Origin: Ectobius pallidus
Taxonomy: Eukaryota > Arthropoda > Insecta > Blattodea > Ectobiidae
DNA length: 64,000 bases
NCBI GenBank assembly: GCA_964059195.1
Contig: CAXKWD010000005.1
Span: forward strand, 44,841,825-44,905,824
Direction: 5' to 3'
Position numbers and translations under genes: made by a program. Every line of letters starts with the position of its first letter. The stretch's first letter is position 1. Below the pieces are notes generated by a model, which saw only the letters and a program-made list of their open reading frames with translations, had not been told where the DNA came from and ran no database searches. Below, piece after piece: positions 56,363-64,000 of this stretch.

Positions 56363-57767
56363 AAATGAACTAAATGAAATTCTGTATTATCAAATATCAG
56401 ATTGTGTGCTATACGTTATCCAAATTAGAATTCTTTTGTCAAACTCGTTCAGTTTCTATAAAAACAGTTTTAAATACTTGAACATTCAGTTTTAATATCT
56501 TATTAACGAGAACAGAGAGGAAATGGAGGCAGGTCTTCATCGTTAAATTAAGGTACAGCTGTTAAGTAGTAGCTTTCACCTTGCACAATACATTTTTTCA
56601 TATTATAATTAGTTTTACAAATGACTAAAAACTATAATAAAATCCAGCGACTTAAATTACTGGAAAAAGAATTCTCGCAAGCTCTCGAATATTCAATATG
56701 TTTATAGCCTCTGGATCAGACAGGAGTGATTTGCTCATAATATCGTGCCGATTTTTCAAATGTTTGGAGGAAAACTTTTCCTTTAGATGAGAGCACATTA
56801 TAAAGTAATGCTTTAGCTATGTATGAATTCAGATGTTAAATAAGAAATTATGAAACGAAATAGAAGAGAAGGAAAAAATACCAGGCTGGGTGCCAGACAC
56901 ATATACACACACACAAGGAGGTGGCATCGATCGCAGGCCTTCACATCGCTAGGCGTCCAAGTCATACATCTTTCCCGACGCCGACCAAAAGAAACGACAT
57001 ATACACACAAGAAAAGAAGAACGACATAAAGGAAGATAAAAAATAGTCTTCCCATAGAGAGAAAGATGGATAAAAAGAATACCTTTCTAAGAAAGAAAAA
57101 AAAAACTTCAAAACTGTAAATAAATAATACTTTTGTAAAATTCTAAGGATTCCTCCTTTGTGGTTAGAGTTCAACTAGTTGTGGACATTCCTCGTGGGAT
57201 GTGCATCTGTAATGACAAAAGCTTTTGGCTCCATAACTACCGAGGAAACAAATTTAACGGGTATATTCTACACGTACTGCAGCTTACATAGAATATTTAC
57301 ATTTATGATTTTACATTTATGATTGAAAGATCAAAATTTGACAATTGTTCACTGGATACCGCTGATAAAAATAATAACTTAACTGTCCATATGCTAAAGT
57401 CATTAAACAATTAATCGGAAAACCCCTTTAATTATATAATTCAGATATACTTCCAGTATATCGGAAAAATATGAACTGGAAAAATATGAATACATAAGAA
57501 AGTACTAAAAGTTAAGTAAATACCTTCTAAAATGGTGTTACTGATTGAAGTGGCCGGGATAAAAGTTGTCAACTTACTTTTTGGGGATCGCAGGTTCATA
57601 TCATTGGCAGTCAGTCTGAGTGTGTGCTTTTGAGTGATTTTCCAAACTCCCAGAAGCAAATTGCGTATTGAAATTTATTTTCCATCCACCCCAAATGCTC
57701 CCAACGTTCTATGTGTTTGGTGTTGTTCTAGGAAGAGGTTCTATGTCGAGTCGAACCTTGAGGGCCC
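56363..57767. other. Unassigned intergenic DNA
   Basis: No gene was recognised. A purine/pyrimidine-asymmetric A-rich stretch at 56840-57120 gives fortuitous hydrophobic frames on the minus strand. Confidence 0.5.
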
Positions 57768-58590
57768 TATTCCATGAAACTCTATAGGTGTTACAAATGC
57801 GACAATTATTTCAAGTCTGACAAATTTGTCAACTTAATGTAAATTGTTAGAGTAAGAGAACACTTTTCATAAACATGTCAAAATTGAAGTTTATTTTATT
57901 ACGCTGCAGATGGCTCACAAATAGCCTACGCGTGTGATAACCGATCTCAACACTGAGAGTAAATACAATGCCGAGAATGTAAATATATAAGATATCCATT
58001 AATGCTGTCCAAAATAATATAAAATAAATTTGGCGGCTTTTTACACATTCGACTTATCTACGTATCAATTTCGACAGAATATCCAGTAACTTTGATAAGA
58101 CCACTGCTAATATCACTATCGGTAGATTAAGATTAGTTAGCAAGAAAACTGACGAAACCATGTGAACTTTAGTAGTACCTTTTTTGATACCAGTGTTCGT
58201 TTTGAACAAGAAAGTTTAGGTTACAGAGGTACAATATTCGCAAACACAACTTGCCAAGTTATGTACACAACCTACTCACCCGACCTACATATGAACGATC
58301 TTCTACCACTTCAAAACGACAATTTTATATTTTATATAGGCCTATATGTGTGAAAGTGTCAACAATATTCTAAGATTTTACAAATTTATCAGATTTCTAC
58401 TTGTAAACGCCAAAGTTTTGAAAAACAACATAATGTAAAATTATTATCATACAAATCTACAAAATTGTCGTGACATTTTTGTAAAGTTGTCAGCATTTAT
58501 GAAATACACAATTGTCAAAATGTAAACCTGTAAGACAATTTTATGTCATGTCACCTGTAAAATTGTAACTTTTATGAAATAGTGTCCAGA
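57768..58590. mobile_element. Possible TIR element with diverged ends
   Basis: The left end GGCCCTATTCCATGAAACT resembles the complement of the right end (GGACACTATTTCATAAAAGT), and both are followed by TACA/GACAATT-type text. The interior is AT-rich and rich in TTGTCA/TGACAA motifs at both sides. No transposase was seen and no firm target duplication was found. Confidence 0.4.
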
Positions 58591-61090
58591 TGGTTCTTCT
58601 CTGTCCTCTGTAGTATCGATCCAGAGTAGTATCGATCCCAAGCATGGATGTAAGTTCTCAAAAATGAAGATGGAACCGGCTAAGAAGACGAAATTCAGTC
58701 ATTCTTTTGACTTACAGAATCATAATCATAAGATAGAAATCGAAAACCATAAACAAAACAAAGTAAGAATAACTATAGCAATTAGAAACCACCACTACTG
58801 GGTTAAAATAAAATAACAATATAAATTCAAAATACTAAAAAAATAATACTCTGTCGTTCTTAAGATTAAAAAGGGCTCACATACCCAAAGATTCAAAGAC
58901 TTCTTCTGTTTTCTAAAGGCATATACTAATTTGATCAATGAAAATTTCCTACAGGTTGAGACGATTGCTACTTTGCAATTGAATTACTCAGCCTATATCA
59001 TTATAATGAACAAAATAAGTTTATTATATAAACTTATTAATTAGAATAATAAGATAAATATTAATCAATTAGGACTTTGCATTACCAATAACATTGTAGA
59101 AATAAGTAAAATTTAACTAAAATTATTTGAACAGGTTACAGCAGAAATGGAATAAGAATATAATATTTGCAATATTATATTCAGGCTGGACTTGTGTAGA
59201 TATTGAAACGAGACGGATTTCCCGGAACGTAAGAATGGACTTAAGAACTAAACTAAAGGATCTCAGTGGGGTGTAGGAGACAGTCATTCATCACGAAACT
59301 CACTGCTATTGAACTAAAAACGCAGAGAAAGAAGAGCTTACTGACTCTATTGAAATTTAAAGGCTTAGTAAGTGGGAAAGTTCTTACTCTATAGCGCTTC
59401 GGGGAATCTAGCATCATTTCTTATTACTGACAGCGTGGCCAAGCACTGCCATCCACGTGTATTAGCGTCTATGCTGGGTAAGGAGCATTAGCCAATGAAA
59501 TAAGGGTTTGTGTCCGAAGATTCGGAAAAACAATGTAATTTGATGTAAACATAGCTATTAGAGGTTAAAAGTAAGACAAGGCGTATTGGACTTTGAACGA
59601 TGAGAAGTGGGGACTCGCTATAGCTGGGATCGACACTCTCTCGTCTACGCTCTGGGTGAGCGGGACGATTTTTCACAGCATCCAGCTTCCGACTTAGTAG
59701 GAGTCGGGAAGCTATTAAGATTCTTCGGTCAGTAAATGATTTAAGTATCATTTACTGCAGTATTATTTAAATCTACGAATATATTCAGGTTTGAGGTACG
59801 GCTTAATTATAGCTGAGTACCAACTTAAATTCAGTGTGTATCAAACTGTAAGTACCAGTGAATCAACGACTTTACAAGGTATTCTAGTGAATACGCGAGA
59901 TTAGGGAGAAAGACACCTTAATAACGAGATCCACTCATCTGAAGTCAAAGTTCACGTACGACGAGTATTCTGCAAAAGCCTATTAACTGTTTTATAATTA
60001 TAGTAAAATAAACAACACTCTTACCAGTTAACCAGTGAGTTTTGATTGCATCAGAGTATAAAGTAGACTGTTTTTAAGAACTATAACTACCCAGATTTGC
60101 CCCCCAGATACTGAAGATAATCTCTGCTTCGACTGTAGCGACACCGTGGCTGTAATTGGTTTCGTAACCCGCGAACCGTTACAAGGTTATAGGAGGATAG
60201 AAAAAATTTGTGCTTTTTTATTAATCAATTACCTTAAACAATATTTTTTTTTTAAATATGTAAGTGAAGGGTTTCAGGAGGAACGAATAAATGCAAACAA
60301 TATTGATTTCAAAGTGCATTTTACGTTCTCATTGTATCTATACAACAGGAGGAAGGTCTGGTCTGTCTGTTTGAGTGCGATGTCCAGCCAAAAGTACGGA
60401 ATGCAGAGCTCTGAAATTTTTAACAGAGCTACTCCAAGGAAGGTGTTCCAATGCAGCTCGAAGCTGTATTTTCAATTTTCGCTTTTGTTGGCGTGTTGTG
60501 AGCGACAAACTGGCGAACAACTGGCGAAAAACGTGATTTTCAGCAACACATTGCAACAGATCTTCTAGCTTTTCGATTTCTTTGGTCCACTCTGCTTGAT
60601 TCAATTGTTTATAACATAAAGCAATAGAAAGTGTTTACCTGTGTGTTCATTGACCATCCCAATCTACGGCACGTAGAGATCTGAATGTTGTAACATAGGT
60701 GGGCTGGAAGGATATCATGATGTAGGTCTAAATGGGAAAATATTGATCGACTTGGACAAAAACACAATGAAGTTGTTTTTGGGCCCAAATCTCGGAATTG
60801 AGGTAATTTTTTCCGAGTGACGCATTCTAATCGTGAAATACACCTCAAGTCGAATTTTTAGTTATTTACTTATTAATCGTTTCAATTATTTATGAATTAT
60901 TTTCGTGTAAGGGTATGTCTTATGGATATATGGTTCATTTTGATCATTTTAATTATTAATTTATCGTTCGACAGTGTAATTAAAAATAAAAATAATAATT
61001 AGAACACATAATAAAACTTATTTATAGTCGTGTAAAAACTTTTTTTTGCTATGAAATAAATGGTTTTTAAAAATCTAGCGTTGAGGTAAT
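58591..61090. other. Unassigned intergenic DNA
   Basis: No gene was recognised. Overlapping open frames at 60146-60568 (plus) and 60338-60604 (minus), and a minus frame at 60609-60848, have no domain I can identify. The 60.3-60.85 kb patch is more GC-rich than its surroundings and may be an unidentified repeat. Confidence 0.45.
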
Positions 61091-61121
61091 AAACGCGGGC
61101 GAAGCCGAGGGCACCTGCCAG
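61091..61121 (+). mobile_element. Possible Helitron 3' terminus
   Basis: CGCGGGCGAAGCCGAGGGC forms a small hairpin with a GAA loop, followed 6-10 bases later by CCAG and then T. The layout copies the certain Helitron end at 1535-1563, with CTAG changed to CCAG. No 5' end was found. Confidence 0.35.
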
Positions 61122-61890
61122 TTAATTATAAAATTTACCTAAGGTGACAAGAGTTACCATAGACCTATCGGAGTGGTAGCGGTATTATGTCGGGATTTTA
61201 GCAAACTGTTGATGCTATTTACAAAAAAAAAAAGTAAAACGTAATTTAACTACCAGGAAAAAGTAACCTGTAGTAATAGTATGCAATTCATAAATGGTAA
61301 TAACATGTCAAATTAAGTAAGTTACACCTAAATTCAAAGCGACAGCAGTAACTATGTTATTTAGCTAGTGAATCAGTAAGCCTACTAGTAGACCTAATTC
61401 TGTGAACAGTAGACTTTGCGTCTAAAATCTAAAATCTGCCTTTTATGTTGAATCGAATTAAAAAAGACTATCACACATAGGCTACGTGTTTTTAATGTCT
61501 GCAAGGAACATTCATGCAAAATTGGAAGAAAATCAAACCACGCGTTTTTTTTTCCGAGAATACTTAATACACAAATTTACAAACAGACGAACATTTTTAT
61601 GTTCAGTGAACAGCAATTTTAAACTTGACGTAAAGATGATACTAATAAGATTACACAATTCAGTGTGCAATACCAAGGATTATTTATTGGAAACAATAAA
61701 ATGTTATATTTTATTCCGGACATGCTCTTCCTTATGTAGGTTATAGGCGGAATCAGTCTACTTGCAATGTCCGAAGTAAGTCATGATATATCTATAGGCC
61801 AAGGTATTTCGTTTTATATTTATGTATAACTAATACAGTTTTACGTTTATTTCATGAATAGTCCGATGTACACACAATAGATCTCCAATT
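61122..61890. other. Unassigned intergenic DNA
   Basis: No gene was recognised; the 86-codon frame at 61486 has no identifiable domain. Confidence 0.5.
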
Positions 61891-62213
61891 GTCTGTACTC
61901 CAACTATCCGGATGGCCAATTAACCGTATTACTTTGAGGCCATATTCAAGTGGTTTTTGAAGCAGCGAGCATTGGGAAACCCACTTTCAGGACCGATTAT
62001 TTGCGAAAAAGCAAAACTTTTAGCTGACAAAATAGTTTGTCAGCAAAACAATTGACTCTGATGGATATGTTCATGATGTGACAACTTATGCAAGCGCAGT
62101 ATTGTACATTTTTAAAAGAAATTACCGTTTTCATTATTTATTCAATTATCCGGATGTTTGGTTTTCCGGATTAGGTCCTGCCCCAATTAATCCGGATAGT
62201 TAGAGTTCTACTG
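61891..62213 (+). mobile_element. pogo/Tigger-like DNA transposon, internally deleted
   Basis: The right end reads, on the complement, CAGTAGAACTCTAACTATCC followed by GGATTAATTGGGGC. The left end is TGTACTCCAACTATCCGGAT. Both share AACTATCCGGAT, the style of pogo/Tigger terminal repeats, and further CCGGAT copies occur inside the right end (62154-62172). A fragment of the transposase DNA-binding domain lies between. The element is only about 0.32 kb. Confidence 0.78.
61936..62054 (+). pseudogene. pogo-type transposase CENP-B HTH fragment
   Basis: One frame reads EAIFKWFLKQRALGNPLSGP then IICEKAKLLADKI and ends at TGA (62052-62054). The Trp-Phe, the Pro-x-Ser-Gly-Pro and the Glu-Lys-Ala run are hallmarks of the CENP-B-type helix-turn-helix used by pogo/Tigger transposases to bind their ends. 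No start codon, first HTH or DDE catalytic domain remains. Confidence 0.8.
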
Positions 62214-64000
62214 TGAAACTAGATACGGATCCTCTCAATACAAATCCAGTCGCAATGTCAATGTTCATTAACAATTATCATAGGTAATCCCACGAGCGAT
62301 TCCTAGTTCATCGATACATTTATCTGATGAAACTTGTAATCTCGCTTAGGATTTATTAAGACTAGTCCATGAATAAAATGTAACGGATTTTGTAAACAAT
62401 AATTATTTTCTTACTTTCTTGTCAATACTCTGTCCGTTGTGAGATCACGGCATATTAAATGGATGAACCGTCCACGCATTGATTCGAGTTCCCAATGCTA
62501 CCAATAGTGTTTTACCACAAGATGGAGTGCGTCAGCATCAGAGTGCCATAAAAGTACACGAACTGGCTTGCACCTAATCTAAATTGTGTTTTTAATCAAC
62601 ACACATTTAAACTATTTCAATTTCTAAAGAAGTTATGAACTATAAAATAATGTGTTTCCATTAGGTTGTGAAAAAACAGCATGTGACATATGAATCACGG
62701 CACGTTGATGTCTTACATATCCAGTAACGAGCTGAAGTTTTATAAGATAAAAGTGCATCCTTGAGGCCCAAGGAAGCCTATTATAAGATAAATATCGCTA
62801 TTAGTCTATGTATGAGGAATTGCTAAAAGTTATTGGTCAATATCAAACACGCGCCGTATGAATGGAATAGTCGATAAAACCCGGCCCTCCTGTTACTTAG
62901 TCATACCTATAATAATATCGTTTAAGTAGTAAATTAACCTCCTTTACAAATACTTAGTTGTCTCCATTGTCTTTTATAGAGACCGTAAGCGTTCTTAATA
63001 ATTAGATTCAGAGAACGTCGTGTTCATGTCATCATATAGATGATTTTACTCTAGCAATATGGGTATCATAAAGTTTTAAATTGAAACTTGGAGGTATTAG
63101 AGTAGGTTCATCTTATTGACCCGAGTTTGGAGTAGCTCTGAGGGGACTTTTCATAGCTATTCGGAAACTACAAGTGGACAGCTAGATTGTCCAGACGTGG
63201 AAATTGAGGTCGTGCTGGAGCTGGCTGGCGAACCGGACCTTTGTTCTAATTTTGTTGGAGTTTCCAATTCAACGACTTCCAAACATTCATATCACCGTCA
63301 AAGCAGAAAAGTGCTCTGCTTCTACAAGTTTGTGCTTCCACTGGATTTTCGTGCACTGTTTTCTGCGCAGAAAGCCTTCTGTAATATTCCACATTATAAG
63401 ATAAAATCAGCAGACGTATTTACATAAGCTACTCCTATTTACATACGCTATAAGTAACTTATTAAGTAAATATTTCTCCACCTTTATTTGCCTTTTTGCT
63501 AGTTAGATTTTAAAATTACTCTTTGAGCAAACATTTTGCTACCACATTCTAACATTTTAAAACAATTTTAGTAGTTTTTAACTGTACGGTCTCCCAATTA
63601 TGTCTATTAAGCTTATCACCAGAGGTTTCAATTTCAAAAAAGTATGTTCTTTAAAAAGACTACATTGGAAACAGTGAATAATTAACTTTCATTATACTTT
63701 CAAAACTTAAACATTTAAATACTACTGTAAAACATTAAATGATTGTAATTACAGGCAATTAATTCATAATGGTTATAGGCCTATCATATTTAAATAGCTT
63801 AACAGTGAAATTTAAAATACAATCTACTAAGAAAAAAACAAAACTACATTAATGAAGGTGGCCATCAAATCACGGCAACAGAAGCATAAAGAGAAACGAA
63901 AAGGTAAACGAAATGAAAGCGAAAACTAACGAAATGCACAAATGAAATAAAGAAAACTGGTGGGTGGATAACGTAACATTAACTCAATAAAACACTGAAA
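62214..64000. other. Unassigned intergenic DNA
   Basis: No gene or element boundary was recognised to the window end. A 103-codon frame at 63116-63427 has no identifiable domain. Confidence 0.5.

Noticed and set aside
60146..60604. Open frames of 140 (plus) and 88 (minus) codons
   Set aside because: They overlap each other in opposite directions and carry no recognisable domain.

Overview
The window reads as non-coding, transposon-packed nuclear DNA from an animal, most likely an insect with a large genome. It is AT-rich, has long gene-free stretches and microsatellites, and carries many layers of degraded mobile elements of arthropod type: BEL/Pao, Jockey, pogo, Helitron, PIF/Harbinger-like and tRNA-derived SINEs. 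A cockroach or related polyneopteran would fit the LINE and SINE families and the frequent AGGCCT-containing motifs, but this is inference and the species cannot be proved here. No bacterial-style gene, operon, CRISPR array, rRNA gene or functional tRNA gene was seen, and no host gene was recognised with confidence. One THAP-domain exon at 26737-27015 is the only candidate for a cellular or transposase exon outside the named elements.

Layout. 1-1965: a dispersed repeat cassette split by a complete non-autonomous Helitron (176-1562). 2098-4957: a giant inverted repeat (arms about 0.92 kb, centre 1.0 kb) with a degenerate transposase-like reading frame, bordered by a cluster of small palindromes (4959-5210). 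5.2-16 kb: mostly unassigned DNA with SINEs and a dead LINE copy. 16.8-24.7 kb: a candidate Gypsy-type LTR interrupted by a very young BEL/Pao element (17349-24370). 25.7-28.3 kb: a SINE, then long inverted repeats around the THAP exon. 30.2-31.3 kb: a second LINE family. 33.5-41 kb: a diverged direct repeat, a TA-flanked MITE, SINEs, a three-unit tandem repeat and a short foldback. 42.5-51 kb: a three-level nest in which a LINE holds a TIR element with a Harbinger-like exon, which holds a full-length Jockey-clade element. 55.4-56.4 kb: another copy of the outer LINE family. 57.8-62.2 kb: a possible TIR element, a possible Helitron terminus and a pogo/Tigger remnant. The remainder is unassigned.

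The strongest observation is the BEL/Pao element. Its two 1059-bp LTRs differ at one position that I could find, and it has a 5-bp target duplication and a single open frame of about 1417 codons. That frame encodes Gag, aspartic protease and integrase but lacks reverse transcriptase and RNase H entirely. It therefore looks like a recently mobilised deletion derivative copied by reverse transcriptase supplied in trans, while its remaining proteins stay joined in frame. The other elements are mostly old and broken. Their nesting and repeated companions give a relative history of insertions.
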